The notes: generated by a model from the sequence alone, not told the origin. DNA of 64,000 bases from Picochlorum sp. 'celeri' (GCA_010909725.1 JAACMV010000021.1:475497-539496); one strand, 5' to 3'; counted from the stretch's first letter, positions 43,901 to 54,938 are shown. Numbers and translations: made by a program.

Positions 43901-44205
43901 CTGTAATTCAAAGCATGCTCAAAAAAGTTGTGTCCGAGGCCAAAAAAGAACAACAGACGCAGAAAAAAGTCCTCACCATTGTCTCTGGCATGACGCAACG
44001 AGTTTGCACTGCAGAGCGGCTACAGTTCGACATCTCAGAAACCCAAAAGTACCAGGTATTCAGACTCATGGATAATATTGTATCCTTTTGTGAGTTTCCA
44101 GGAATTCGCCTCCGAAGGAATATAAAAAGAAAGCGCAATGCAGATGTAGCAGAAACTAGAAAGCTGATGAAGGCAATGTTATCAAACATTGAGAACAGTA
44201 TGTAA
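40972..44205 (+). CDS. Large protein with C-terminal AlkB-like 2OG-Fe(II) dioxygenase domain
   Basis: Five exons, join(40972..41385, 41476..42591, 42657..43208, 43275..43587, 43661..44205); 979 residues; introns 90, 65, 66 and 73 bp. Residues 1-550 have no recognised domain. The dioxygenase region (about 640-810) has the iron motif H730-x-D732 in N-M-Y-H-D-G ... S-H-Y-D-D, a distal H790 and a 2OG-type R807 near I-I-L-R-K-I. This is the AlkB/ALKBH layout, but I cannot name the subgroup or substrate (nucleic acid or protein). The tail is Lys-rich. The third intron is 66 bp and has no stop, so retention would add 22 residues in frame. Confidence 0.8.
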
Positions 44206-44246
44206 TCAATCGCTACGCTCTAGGTACAATTCCTTTAAAAACATAC

Positions 44247-45149
44247 TTACTTTAGATGCATGTTATCCAGAAGAAAGATGGCTTCATGGATCTTCTCAGT
44301 TTTGCTGCGTTTGTCCCCAGGGACATGGAGCTGCAAAATATCTTTCAACTCTTTCAACTGTCTATTCAACACACCGTACTCCTCCTCCAACTTCATCCAA
44401 CGATCAACCTGATCTTCTTGAATAGCCAAAGCCCCTCTATCCTGCAGAAAGCTCTCTACAGCGTCATCACGGAGTCCACAAGACTCATCCTGCTCTGTTC
44501 CCCATCCTGCTCGAATCATATCACCTTCATCCTCATCCCATGCCCCCTCCAGACCACCCTTGACATGTTGACACCCAAACAAATCACTCGTATCTACTTT
44601 TCCTCCATCAGGCTGCAAGATTTTGCGCTCCAACTCAGACTCTAAGATTCTCATGCTTGCCTGCAATGTCTCCATCTCAAACACCTTGTCTGCCATCTCC
44701 TGTCTGAAACGCCGACATCCATCAAGAGATTTCTTCAATGCCACACACAATACAATACACACAAATACAAGCGCTCCCATAGGTATCAAGAAGATGTATC
44801 GAGAAGCCACAGGGCCAAACACTGGTGACGATGATGGAGGGTCAACCACCTCACCAGTGGCGCCCAAAACTGTCAAACTCCTCTGCTCATCCACCTGACT
44901 CGCATACGCAGCCCCGTCAATCATTGGTATTTCCTCATCACTATCAGGACCTATATCCAAGCTGCCTGAAGACCTCGCATGCAAAGGATATCCCAACCAA
45001 CACGCAACGGTCATGATCCCAACAACTCCAAACATCCCCAGAATGGCATTATTGCCATTCACAATGTCTTTTAATCCCATAAATGTATTACTATGTTGAT
45101 TATTCTGTCGAAGCAAAGCCTTCGATGCGCTTCTTGTTGCAACCACCAT
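44247..45149 (-). CDS. Two-TM coiled-coil protein, unknown
   Basis: 300 residues. Ser/Asn leader, first TM at about 36-53 (A-I-L-G-M-F-G-V-V-G-I-M-T-V-A-C-W-L), an acidic lumenal or intermembrane loop, second TM at about 118-138 (Y-I-F-L-I-P-M-G-A-L-V-F-V-C-I-V-L), then a coiled coil (E-M-E-T-L-Q-A-S-M-R-I-L-E-S-E-L-E) and a second helix near the end. Possible organelle-shaping or tethering protein; no family recognised. It converges with the AlkB-like gene (41-bp gap). Confidence 0.65.
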   Translation of the reverse strand: MVVATRSASKALLRQNNQHSNTFMGLKDIVNGNNAILGMFGVVGIMTVACWLGYPLHARSSGSLDIGPDSDEEIPMIDGAAYASQVDEQRSLTVLGATGEVVDPPSSSPVFGPVASRYIFLIPMGALVFVCIVLCVALKKSLDGCRRFRQEMADKVFEMETLQASMRILESELERKILQPDGGKVDTSDLFGCQHVKGGLEGAWDEDEGDMIRAGWGTEQDESCGLRDDAVESFLQDRGALAIQEDQVDRWMKLEEEYGVLNRQLKELKDILQLHVPGDKRSKTEKIHEAIFLLDNMHLK

Positions 45150-45326
45150 AGTCCGCCGAGTCAGGTCGTCATTCGTTATTCGTCAGAAATCAATCAGTTG
45201 GGTCTACTATGTTCCAAATAAAATTATATTTCATGTGTGCTATACATATGCAAGCAGGGTTGAACAACATCACGGAGGGAAACGTGTCAGTGACAATCTC
45301 CCATGAAGACTCTTGTTGGATGGTGG

Positions 45327-46954
45327 TTATGCGAAGGGATTTCCAGTCATGTTGGGTTTGGGAGCATGCTGTGCACTCAGATCGTATGCAGTCAAGTTCT
45401 TCTCTGTCCCAAACAATGTCTTTGTTGCTTTATCATATGTGGGTGCTGCTTGTCGACTTGCTCTAGAGGGTTCTGGGTGCATGGCTGGAGGAGCAATAAC
45501 TGTCTGCTCTCTTGGAGGAGCAATGACTGTCTGCTCTCTTGGAGGAGCAATAACTGTCTGCTCTCTTGGAGGAGCAATGACTGTCTGCTCTCTGCTCTCT
45601 GGTCTTGGAGGAGCATGGTGGGTGACAACAGGAGGCATCGTCTGCTGCGGTCGCATATGCCATGGCACTGGTGCTCCTGTTGGAAGTATACCAGTCTCTC
45701 GTATTTTTGAGAATTCGGGGTAAAAGGCATCGAGTGGGACTTCTGGCCGAGCTGGTGTGGCAGCATCCATGTTGCTTCCTGTTGGCTCTTCTTCTCTCTG
45801 CTCATTGGCAGCACCCATGTTGCTTCTTGTTGGCTCTTCTTCTCTCTGCTCGTTGACAGCACCAATGTGGTGGTGAGATATATCCAGCTTTGCTAGCTCT
45901 TCTTCTGGTGTGGTGATGGAATCTTCATTGGAATACGCATCTGGTGCGGCAGGACTGGGTGCTGGCGTGTCATCTGGAGGCGCAGGGGAAGACAGCTGTT
46001 CCATGGCAAACGCTTCCCATTCAACATCAAACGATATGTCATCCTCTTTTTCTGCTGTATTCTCTACTGAGACTGCTGGCTTTTCACTTGGCTGTAAGAC
46101 CTCTTCTTCTTCAAGGAATAGTGTATCCGACTGGTCAATGGATGGTGATGCAGAAGAGACACCAAACGGATCCCACTCATCTCCAACCTGATGATGTTGG
46201 TTATCATGCAGTATAGTTGCAGGCTCTACTTCCTCCTTTATTTTTTCCTCCTTTATATCGTTCGGCTTGGTCTCTTTTGTAGTAGTGGCAGCATCAGTAT
46301 CTGTGTATGTCTTTTCACCGACCTCCATAGAAATTCGTAGAATAGGAGTATCAGAACCCAAGACATCAGCAAGTGGAATGACTGCAATATCACTGCTTTC
46401 AGAGGTATCCAATGGGGGTGGCCTTTTGGATGCAGCCACATCTTTATAGTATTTCTTCGACACATACACATCCTCAATCCAGCGTTTGATACTTTCCGTA
46501 TTCGATTCGACAGGCCTCATAACGTCATGTGGCATTGTGGCACAAAATGTTTTCCGGAACACCTCATTCCCTCCTCGTTGCAATAATGCAATCTCATCTC
46601 CTGTGAATGTGCACAGAGACACTCCTTTCACTCGATGCCCAAACAATCGACTGCAGTACCATGAATGCTCTTGAATAGCAATAACGCACAATGTTGATTT
46701 GACACAATATAAAAACGTACTGGACTCCACTGCAACTTGAGCAGACAAAGACACTAAATTTGCATACTACATACTGAGGACCCTATAATGTATGAAACCC
46801 ACGTTTTAGTCGCTAGAAAATAGCAATAGTCATACGAGTAATGCAATTCACGCACAAATCCACCGCAGTCCACGCAATGCCGATTGCCATCTTCTTTCAA
46901 GATTTGACGCAGAGTGCGTTCGTTTTTGGCTTCAATTGCTCTTCGAGAGGCCAT
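45327..46954 (-). CDS. ArfGAP, AGFG/AGD14 type
   Basis: complement(join(45327..46650, 46721..46782, 46856..46954)); introns 73 and 70 bp; 494 residues. The ArfGAP zinc finger is split over three exons and reassembles as C-V-D-C-x16-C-S-S-C-S-G-V-H-R-L-F-G-H-R-V-K-G-V-S, the canonical C-x2-C-x16-C-x2-C with the arginine finger in H-R. The long tail is acidic and Pro-rich, contains two minisatellite-encoded repeat blocks, and ends in N-P-F-A; NPF tails bind EH domains, as in AGFG1/HRB. It likely regulates Arf GTPases in endocytic sorting. Start lies 29 bp downstream of the UTP18 stop. Confidence 0.9.
45487..45594. repeat. Minisatellite, 4 x 27 bp, inside the ArfGAP gene
   Basis: Four copies of a 27-bp unit (GGAGGAGCAATAACTGTCTG... 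on the plus strand), in frame; each encodes R-E-Q-T-V-I-A-P-P on the minus strand. Copies alternate between AATAACT and AATGACT (a synonymous Val codon), an A-B-A-B order that suggests growth by doubling of a 54-bp dimer. Confidence 0.9.
45769..45864. repeat. Tandem repeat, 2 x 48 bp, inside the ArfGAP gene
   Basis: Two copies of a 48-bp unit beginning ATGTTGCTTC.TGTTGGC on the plus strand; they encode two 16-residue repeats of N-E-Q-R-E-E-E-P-T-x-S-N-M-x-A-A on the minus strand. Confidence 0.85.
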
Positions 46955-46983
46955 AGATACAGGTATTATTAAATATTAATGAA

Positions 46984-48475
46984 TTATACTGAGAAATGGT
47001 GGAGCCTGTACATGACAACTCTTCCCCTGGCATTGCCAATGGCGAGGTACCCACTGGATGGGCTGAAGGCAAGGCTATGGACGTAATGCAAGGGACTCTT
47101 TGAGGTTGGCCAGTTGGAGAATGCCGTCATAGTAGGGACATGTATTAGTCTTAATGCATCCCTCTTCATTCTAGATGCCATGGCGAGCAACTGTCCGTCC
47201 GAGTTGAAACACATGGAATCAACAGTTGTGGTGAGATGGGGGAGGGATTTGAATGGTGGAATTAGCTCTGGTCCCATGGATGATGTCTGTGATGTGGGGC
47301 TGACGTCCTTGTATATATTCACTATACCACTTTTGGATCCTGCTGCTATCATTGAATTTCCATTGGCGGCTATAGATGTCGATCCAAGACTTCCTTCATC
47401 AACAAACTGCCTGAGACATCGGCGCATTCTCATGTCCCAGATATTGACAACACCATCGCCTCCGCTCGTGTATAGATACATTCCATTCTGTGAAAATGCT
47501 CCTGATCTAACAGTACCGTTCATTTTCAACGTATCTATCAGCTGTCTCGATGAGACAGAGACGAGTGGTAATGTGCCATCCTGTCCAAGAAAGGCTACAG
47601 TGTCAGATGCATTGCTGCCAATGAAGGATTCGAAACTCTTCTCGTGCCTTCCAAATATTCTTGAAACTTTTTCCATCTTCGACGTTTCCAAATCCAGAGA
47701 GTAAAAGAAATTTCTCCTTCCCGTGCAAAATACTTTGGAGCCTTCATGGACAAACTGTGCCTGATGCACAGGCATGTCCTCCAAGAAGATGGACTGGATG
47801 TGTGGATTCTTCAAACCATCAATACTGAAAAACCTCACTCGTCGATCCAAACTAGCAGTCATCAGCAATTGCCCACCTGGGTGGAATTCTACCGAATTGA
47901 CTGTTGACTGGCAGGGCTGGGCTTTGTTTGCATCTGCAAGTTTCGTTATTTCCAACTGCCCAGGGGGAATCCGCCCTGTTCCAGCCGAGGCCAACAGTCC
48001 ACCGACACGCGCTGTCAAAGAATCTTCTACATTTTTATCAGACTCTTTCTTCAACGCACGCACCCATGAAGACGACGCATTCAACTTTTCATGTTGTTCA
48101 CGAAGCCTCTTTTCAAACTCCTTCCCAGAAATCTCCCCATCTTCTTTCGATTTTCGAAGCTTCCTCAGCCTTGAGGACGCTGCTATATCCACTTGAATAT
48201 CATCATCGTCTGAATCATGCCATACTGACGGTACCGTGTGAGTATCTGCCTCTGCTGGTTCTTCTACTGTTCCTGCTCCTGCTACGTCTTCCTCCTCTTC
48301 TATGGCAGAACCACCAAACAACTTGGCTTCAAGTTCACTCACCTATATAGTATATAAATCATTCATCTATTACAAAATGCACGATACTTGGGCCGCTCAG
48401 GTAAAAATTACAGCGCACCTCTGCAGCATGCTCCAGTCCCGCATCTGCCCTCTTCCTCTTATCAATCGTGGGCAT
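46984..48475 (-). CDS. UTP18: U3 snoRNP protein UTP18 (WD40)
   Basis: complement(join(46984..48342, 48419..48475)); 76-bp intron; 471 residues. Exon 1 (M-P-T-I-D-K-R-K-R-A-D) ends in phase 0 and exon 2 begins with GTG for Val, not a start. Acidic N-terminal region, then a WD40 propeller: V-N-S-V-E-F-H-P-G-G-Q-L-L-M-T-A-S-L-D-R-R-V-R-F-F-S, and S-G-G-D-G-V-V-N-I-W-D-M-R-M-R-R-C-L. UTP18 is part of the UTP-B complex of the small-subunit processome in the nucleolus. It diverges from the GH38 gene. Confidence 0.93.
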
Positions 48476-48655
48476 GGTCGCTTCAATTTTCAATTTAATT
48501 ACATATGCATTATTCTACGAATGCATGCATACCTGTACTGTGGGGATTGTGGATTTCTGGTTTTAATATTCTAAATATGGAATAGTACGGTTTCTCTCAG
48601 AGTACAGAGCTGCATTTTCACCTGTACATCAAATATATTTCAAAATATTGCCATA

Positions 48656-51600
48656 ATGGCGTATATCAAAAGATCCTGGGTAGCACTGGCCCTAGTTCTG
48701 ATTTGGGTTGCGGAGTGTCTCTCCAAAACAACGACAACCGACACTTCACTGCACCCATTGTCACGGAATACTGAATCAGGGTCACCATCCTCAGTCTTAC
48801 GAGTTCATATTGTCCCTCATACACATGATGACTCGGGTTGGTTGAAGACATTCGAGCAATATTATTGGGGTTCGAAACAGTATATTCAATCTGCAGGTGT
48901 ACAGTACATTTTGGACTCTGTGGTGGATTGTTTGTTAAAGGATGAGCGTCGACGGTTTACATATGCTGAAATGTCTTTCTTTATGACGTGGTGGAGGCAG
49001 CAGGATGAGGATACAAGGGATGCAGTGCGAGATTTGGTGAAGCAAGGTAGACTGGATTTTGTGAATGGGGGATATGTGCAGCATGATGAAGCAGCGTCGC
49101 ATTACGTTGGAATGCTGGATCAGACTACTCGAGGACATCGATTTTTGAAAGAGACGTTTGGATTTGAGCCAAAGATTGGGTGGCAGATCGATCCATTTGG
49201 GCATTCCAGTACGCAAGCTGGTCTGTTTGGGTCGGAACTAGGATTTGATGGCATGTTTTTTGGTCGGGCAGATTTCGAAGATATGAATATTAGGAAGAAG
49301 AACAAAGAGTTGGAGTTTGTGTGGAAGGGTTCTGGTGGGGGTCCAAAGGATTGCGATCATGAGGACGATGATGATGGAATTTTTGTTGGCAATTTTGCAT
49401 CAGGCAATTATGGACCTCCTGCAGGATTCAACTTTGAATTCAGTATATCCGATCCCCCGATACAGGATGATCCTACCATGGATTCTTACAATGTACCTGA
49501 GAAGGTGTTGGAGTTCATTAGTCGATGTGAAGAGTTGGCAGCAGTCACCTCTGGTGACGACATCATGTTCACAATGGGAAGTGACTTTCACTACTCTGCA
49601 GCGCATGCTTGGTTTAAGAATTTGGACAAATTGATCTATTATGTGAATGAATATTCCAAGAAAAATTCATCGAGGAAGATTTCGGTATTTTATTCGACGC
49701 CGCATGAATACCTCACAGCCAAGCATGAATACAAACAAGCCTGGCCAACAAAGGTTGATGACTTTTTCCCATATAGTGATGCACGGGAAGCATTCTGGAC
49801 AGGGTATTTTACGAGTAGATCAGCTAGTAAGAGATACATAAGGCAAGCAACATCGTTTTTGCAAGCTGCACGGCAGCTTGAGATTTTCAATGTGTTTTCA
49901 CAGAGGGGTGACGAGTCTTGGTTGGAAAAGGAGACAGATGCTCTGGAGGAGGCAATATCCCTGTGCCAGCATCATGACAGTATTACAGGAACAGAAAAGC
50001 AGCATGTCGCTTCTGATTATCATGTGAGAATTCATAAAGGCATGCAGAAGGCCCAGCAGGTTGTTGCTCAAACTCTCAAAGGACTTGTATACAGAGAGTC
50101 AGGGCAGAATGCCATGAATTTCGAGTTTTGTGACCTTCTAAATAGCAGTATATGCCCTCAGACTGTCGAGTATTCTTCATCAGATGACGGAAAATTCTTT
50201 GTCACGGTATACAATTCATTGTCCTCGAAAAGACAGGTGCCAGTTTTTATTCCCATATCCTTGGATGCACATGATTCTTGGGAAGCCATTGGTCCTGATG
50301 GATCTAATATACCAGTCGATGTATTGCCACTTTCAAAGGCAACGGAAATGTTGCAGAAATACCATTATGGAAGGTCATACAAACATCAGGCCGTCGCAGA
50401 TGCTGAGGTCGTGTTCACGGCCTCTGTCCCTCCCTTGGGCTTTTCATTGTATCTCATACAGCCAAGCACGGCGCAAAACACCGCAAAAGGGGCATCGAAT
50501 GAGAACTTTTCCATATCGAATGATTTGCTATCAGTTATATTTGATGCGAAAACAGGGTATGTGAAGAAAATCAAAGAGCATGGATCTGAATCCATCCCAT
50601 TCTTCTGTACTCTGTCATGGTACAATTCAAGTGACGGTTTAGACTCTCAGGTAAATCGTGGCCAAGGGAGTGGGGCATATATCTTCAGGCCAAATGGAAA
50701 GTTCCCTGTGAATGGAGAGAAACCCGTTGATCTAGAAATCATCCATGGCGAACAAGTGAGTGAAGCTCGGCAAATATACTCCCCATGGGCAGCTGTGACA
50801 TTGAGGCTGTACAAGGGAAGAAGAGAATTAGAAGTCGAATGGACAATCGGCCCTTTGCCCGATGATTCGATCGGGAGAGAAGTAGTCATAGCATATAGTT
50901 CCCCGACAATTAAATCAAATGGAGAATTTTGGACTGATGCCAATGGAAGGTCCATGATCCGAAGGGTTTTGGGTCAGCGCATTGCATGGAAATCAGAGTA
51001 CTTGGAGAAGAGCATTGCTGGCAATTACTATCCAGTCACTTCAGCCGCATATATCACCGATGATTCATCAAATACTATGTCAGTCATAACAGATCGATCC
51101 CAAGGAGCATCTTCACTGCAAGACGGTGAGCTCGAGTTCATGCTGCATAGGAGAACAATTGTCGATGACAAGCGTGGAGTGAATGAACCTCTTAACGAAA
51201 TGCATTGCCCTGATTCCACTGATGAGACATGTGTTGGATTGGTAGTTCGAGGGAAACATTGGATACATCACAGTCCTGTCGCCTCTGCTGCTGCTGAGAG
51301 AAGAATCTTACAGCAGGAGATGAATGATGAACCAGTCATTGCAATATCAGGAGATGATGGGACTCATCTCATGACAGACATGACCAGGTCTTTTTCATTC
51401 ATGCCACACTCTATTGGAATAAAATTCCCCCTTCATATTCTTACGTTGATGTGGGCACCTCCAGTTGAGAGGAATAGCGAGGACAAGAAGAGAACCATTA
51501 TCCTCAGGTTGGCTCACAGCATGGATGTTCCCGAAGGTGGAGTGACAGAAGTTGTAGACGCATCTCAGTTGGCTCAACTGGTTCAAAACATGGGATGTGA

Positions 51601-51853
51601 TATTAAAGATATACTTGAAGTATCGCTATCAACGAATCAGGCCAGAGATGACATGAAACGTCTGGTATTCAAATCAGGAGAAACCCTTGGACAGAATGCA
51701 ACATGCTCCCATGCATTTGGTCAACCCCTTAATCATCACCAGGGCTCCAGAACGCCGATTCGTCAAATCAATCAAGGACTTTACAAGGAAGATCAGGATC
51801 TACATGTCCATTCAATGCAAATCAGAACCTTTGAAGTGTACTGTCATGATTGA
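48656..51853 (+). CDS. Lysosomal/vacuolar-type alpha-mannosidase (GH38)
   Basis: 1065 residues, no intron. Signal peptide about 1-23. GH38 catalytic domain with the zinc motif H-T-H-D-D-S-G-W, the nucleophile D179 in Q-I-D-P-F-G-H-S, and the later Q-H-H-D-S-I-T-G-T motif; the middle and C-terminal beta-domains follow (Q-V-N-R-G-Q-G-S, M-H-R-R-T, and the end R-T-F-E-V). Length and motifs match class II acid mannosidases (MAN2B1 group), which degrade N-glycans in an acidic vacuole. Single exon is notable among the other long genes but not unique here. Confidence 0.95.
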   Translation: MAYIKRSWVALALVLIWVAECLSKTTTTDTSLHPLSRNTESGSPSSVLRVHIVPHTHDDSGWLKTFEQYYWGSKQYIQSAGVQYILDSVVDCLLKDERRRFTYAEMSFFMTWWRQQDEDTRDAVRDLVKQGRLDFVNGGYVQHDEAASHYVGMLDQTTRGHRFLKETFGFEPKIGWQIDPFGHSSTQAGLFGSELGFDGMFFGRADFEDMNIRKKNKELEFVWKGSGGGPKDCDHEDDDDGIFVGNFASGNYGPPAGFNFEFSISDPPIQDDPTMDSYNVPEKVLEFISRCEELAAVTSGDDIMFTMGSDFHYSAAHAWFKNLDKLIYYVNEYSKKNSSRKISVFYSTPHEYLTAKHEYKQAWPTKVDDFFPYSDAREAFWTGYFTSRSASKRYIRQATSFLQAARQLEIFNVFSQRGDESWLEKETDALEEAISLCQHHDSITGTEKQHVASDYHVRIHKGMQKAQQVVAQTLKGLVYRESGQNAMNFEFCDLLNSSICPQTVEYSSSDDGKFFVTVYNSLSSKRQVPVFIPISLDAHDSWEAIGPDGSNIPVDVLPLSKATEMLQKYHYGRSYKHQAVADAEVVFTASVPPLGFSLYLIQPSTAQNTAKGASNENFSISNDLLSVIFDAKTGYVKKIKEHGSESIPFFCTLSWYNSSDGLDSQVNRGQGSGAYIFRPNGKFPVNGEKPVDLEIIHGEQVSEARQIYSPWAAVTLRLYKGRRELEVEWTIGPLPDDSIGREVVIAYSSPTIKSNGEFWTDANGRSMIRRVLGQRIAWKSEYLEKSIAGNYYPVTSAAYITDDSSNTMSVITDRSQGASSLQDGELEFMLHRRTIVDDKRGVNEPLNEMHCPDSTDETCVGLVVRGKHWIHHSPVASAAAERRILQQEMNDEPVIAISGDDGTHLMTDMTRSFSFMPHSIGIKFPLHILTLMWAPPVERNSEDKKRTIILRLAHSMDVPEGGVTEVVDASQLAQLVQNMGCDIKDILEVSLSTNQARDDMKRLVFKSGETLGQNATCSHAFGQPLNHHQGSRTPIRQINQGLYKEDQDLHVHSMQIRTFEVYCHD

Positions 51854-52099
51854 TTCCAAAATTCCAAGGAATCTTTTTTATTACAGCACTTGGGTTTCCA
51901 CGTTTCATGATTGTAGCGGATAACCAATCCCCATACACCCCTCATTCCTACTTTAAATTGTAACAGAAATAAATACAGGGACACCGGAGAGGATTAATAT
52001 CTCTGAGACAACACCCTTGTTCTTTCACGCAGCATTGAGTCGAGGAGACACCCGTGTCGCCAGAATAGTGCATTGCCTGTTGGATAATCCAATCCAAGA

Positions 52100-52507
52100 T
52101 GACTATGCGTTCCTTATTTCAGTCAACAACCTCAGAGCTGACTCCTGAGGCAACAGCTGGGTTTATTTTAGGTTTTGTAGGTGGGTCATGGACCGTCGAG
52201 TAGGGTAATTCCTCAGGGCATGTCAAAATTGCTCAGACGATAGCCCATTGTAGTATATAGTTGATGATGTTGTGACATTTTGTATTTTCATCATGCAGTT
52301 GTTGGTTTTGCAATGGCGGTCATGTCAGCATACATGGTTTTCCTGACTGGAAAAGTGAAACTATTGAACAATCAGCTGTATCATGTACGTCGTAGTTGAT
52401 GAATTGATCTATACAGTGCATATATGTAGGAAGATGACCCTATTATTCTGTTGATGCAGTTGGAGAGGCATCCAAAGTTGCAAAAGACTGAGGCTGACCT
52501 TGAGTGA
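52100..52507 (+). CDS. 71-residue single-TM protein on three small exons, unknown
   Basis: join(52100..52181, 52299..52384, 52460..52507); introns 117 and 75 bp with donors GTGGGT and GTACGT and acceptors ATGCAG; phases agree and the sum is a multiple of three. Sequence: a short N-terminal Ser/Thr segment, one hydrophobic helix (about 20-44, G-F-I-L-G-F-V-V-V-G-F-A-M-A-V-M-S-A-Y-M), then a basic Lys/Asn/Gln tail ending A-D-L-E. Each exon alone is shorter than 60 codons. A membrane subunit of an organelle complex is possible; no family recognised. Confidence 0.65.
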
Positions 52508-52640
52508 TGCTGGCCATTTTTGAGTCTTCTATGGCAAGAAAAAAATAGTTACACCGTGTATTATAGATAATAATGCTATGTAATAATAATACTCAAAATT
52601 GATTTCTCACCATACGACGGGAAGATATGAAGCGACAGTA

Positions 52641-54191
52641 TCAATACAAGGAGAACAGATTTGCAAGCACACCCTTTCCCGTCACAGCCTCAATCAACAG
52701 AATAGTAATAATGCTTATCATGGCGATGCGACCATTCCACGTTTCAGCGGATCTAGTCCATCCCCAACGCCACATCCAGACCGGGGGAGGCAGAACTTTT
52801 CTATCCCTATCGTATGTCTCTAACAAGGCATCAACCTCTCCTAATGGCACAAGGGAATCTGAACCTGCAGATGATGAGAATGAACGCACAGGTGCAATAT
52901 ATGGCAGTGCTTCAATCACGGCATCAGCCAAATCATCGATGAACTTTTTATTTGTATTCAATGCTGGAACTCTGCCCCAGTTCTTAATGCCTTCTTCTTC
53001 TGCCAATTCTCGATATTCCATATCTATTTCTTCTAGTGTTTCAATATGCTCTGACACAAAACTAATCGGGACAGCCAGCAGACTCTTCACACCTTTTTGT
53101 GCCAAGTATCGAATAGAATCATCCGTATATGGCTTCAGCCATTCCACCGGACCCACCCTACTCTGATACGCAAGCGTATGTGAATTCTTCACCCCTCGTT
53201 GCTTCAACTCCTCCATGATCAATTGGACACAGGCCTCCATCTCCTCCTTATAGGGATCTCCTTCATCAACATAACTTTGAGGCACGCCATGAGCAGAGAA
53301 GAATATTTCCACGCTTTTCTTATCTTTGAATGTCTCTTCTTTATTCAGCTCCCCTTCAATCAAGTCGGCCATAGCTGCCACATACCCAGGTCGCTGGTAC
53401 CATGAAGGAATCACCACATGCTTCACATTTGTACTCAAATATGTATCTTCCTTCAATAATCTCTCCAACAATCTCAGACTAGAGCCACTTGTGGACACTG
53501 AAAACTGTGGATACAACGGTAACACCACCAAGCTCGTAATTCCATCCTCCTTAATCTCAGCGATAGCATCTTCCGTGAATGGATTCCAATACCTCATAGC
53601 TACATATGTCTTTGCATTGAATCCCTTCTGTACCAAAGAGTCTTTCAGGGCATCAGCCTGTTCCTCAGTAATCTGCCGCAGTGGAGAACCCCCTCCAATC
53701 GACTCATAGCCTTCCTTTGACTTGGGACTCCTAAACATACTAATCAAACTAGCAATCACTGGCTGGACAAACCTCAAAGATGGAGGCAACCGAATGATGT
53801 CCGGATCAGCGAATAGATTATATAAAAATGGCTGCACATCCTCCAGCTTTTCTGGACCTCCCAAATTCAGCAGCAACACCCCCATGGTACCCTCATTGTG
53901 ACCAGCGCTGCCATCATCATTTCCAGAATTATCAAAACTATTGCTCAGAGAATCAGAATTGATATCACTTGTTGAAACTGCAGCAACGCGGGAGAATTCC
54001 CTCCGACCCTGAACAAATGCGTTGCCCACACAAACATTCTTGTTTGGCACCATACATCGCTGTATACATTTATTTTTATAAATATATCTATTTCCAATCG
54101 TGAAATGCCGTGCTTGCCCGAGTGATAGGTCCACACGCTCCCTCACACGACTACCACGCACGCGTTGGTATCCTGTAGAATACACCGCCAT
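52641..54191 (-). CDS. HEMH: Ferrochelatase with C-terminal chlorophyll-binding (CAB) motif
   Basis: 516 residues. Long basic transit peptide (about 1-85), then the ferrochelatase core: [20 protein letters not shown], the catalytic His in F-F-S-A-H-G-V-P, and the Glu of [14 protein letters not shown]. The C-terminus carries a linker and an LHC-like TM helix, [15 protein letters not shown], as in plastid FC2-type enzymes of plants, algae and cyanobacteria. It inserts Fe(II) into protoporphyrin IX, the last step of heme synthesis, at thylakoid or envelope membranes. Confidence 0.97.
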   Translation of the reverse strand: MAVYSTGYQRVRGSRVRERVDLSLGQARHFTIGNRYIYKNKCIQRCMVPNKNVCVGNAFVQGRREFSRVAAVSTSDINSDSLSNSFDNSGNDDGSAGHNEGTMGVLLLNLGGPEKLEDVQPFLYNLFADPDIIRLPPSLRFVQPVIASLISMFRSPKSKEGYESIGGGSPLRQITEEQADALKDSLVQKGFNAKTYVAMRYWNPFTEDAIAEIKEDGITSLVVLPLYPQFSVSTSGSSLRLLERLLKEDTYLSTNVKHVVIPSWYQRPGYVAAMADLIEGELNKEETFKDKKSVEIFFSAHGVPQSYVDEGDPYKEEMEACVQLIMEELKQRGVKNSHTLAYQSRVGPVEWLKPYTDDSIRYLAQKGVKSLLAVPISFVSEHIETLEEIDMEYRELAEEEGIKNWGRVPALNTNKKFIDDLADAVIEALPYIAPVRSFSSSAGSDSLVPLGEVDALLETYDRDRKVLPPPVWMWRWGWTRSAETWNGRIAMISIITILLIEAVTGKGVLANLFSLY

Positions 54192-54437
54192 CCCTTTCTA
54201 TGTATATAACAATTGAAATATATTCATTTGATCAAGCCACATTGGTGTATAGCGACCTACATGTATCTCTGGTCATGCCTCGTGTTGCCGTGGTTGACAT
54301 TGTCCCATCAACATGAATGGTTGATCGGACACGCAGTAGGGTGCCAAGGTTTCATGACCCAGAACCATGAGACTTTTCATTTTGAAATCTTTATTCATGA
54401 ACCCTATATAGTAATGTTTTAATTTGAATTTGGGATC

Positions 54438-54938
54438 ATGAAGGCGAGAATTGGGCGTCATTTGTCCTGCTCAGGTATAGAAAGGACGATACAGGCAACT
54501 GCTCTTCAGCGTCTTGGGCGTGAACCAAGGGCGATATCGCCTCGCCAAAGACAGTATCATGCAAGAGTATCACCGTCAGAGTCCTATCAAGAGCGAGAAT
54601 GTGCCCCCAGGACGGTAATCTCCTTGCAGCAGGGATCCACCTCCATCAGCATCCCATTGTCTCCTGATCAATTGCAGTCTGCCAAGGTTGCTGTGAGGAA
54701 GATCATCGGTATATTGAGTGAGAAACAGACTGATACGAGACCAAGGAAATGGGAGACTGTGGACGTCACACTGCAGAGCAACGAGGGTGTGAGTATGAAT
54801 GTGTTTTGTAATCCAAATGCATGCATGAATGCATTTGATGCTCGCGTGCTGTTGACCGTGGAGGATGCCTCAAGTGGGATCAAGGTGACGATGACAGACA
54901 TTGGTCTGCAAGAATTCCAAAATGCTCTGTCAGAGTGA
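54438..54938 (+). CDS. Unknown protein with possible organelle presequence
   Basis: 166 residues. The first ~60 residues are rich in Arg, Ser, Gln and lack long acidic runs, compatible with a mitochondrial or plastid presequence. The rest (I-S-L-Q-Q-G-S-T-S-I-S-I-P-L-S-P-D-Q-L-Q ... D-I-G-L-Q-E-F) is a soluble alpha/beta domain with a conserved-looking end. No motif is recognised. Single exon; ATG preceded by GATC. Confidence 0.6.
   Translation: MKARIGRHLSCSGIERTIQATALQRLGREPRAISPRQRQYHARVSPSESYQERECAPRTVISLQQGSTSISIPLSPDQLQSAKVAVRKIIGILSEKQTDTRPRKWETVDVTLQSNEGVSMNVFCNPNACMNAFDARVLLTVEDASSGIKVTMTDIGLQEFQNALSE

Noticed and set aside
45303..45723. Two plus-strand ORFs with repeated G-G-A-[IM]-T-V-C-S-L
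   Set aside because: The repeats are the antisense of the in-frame ArfGAP minisatellite.
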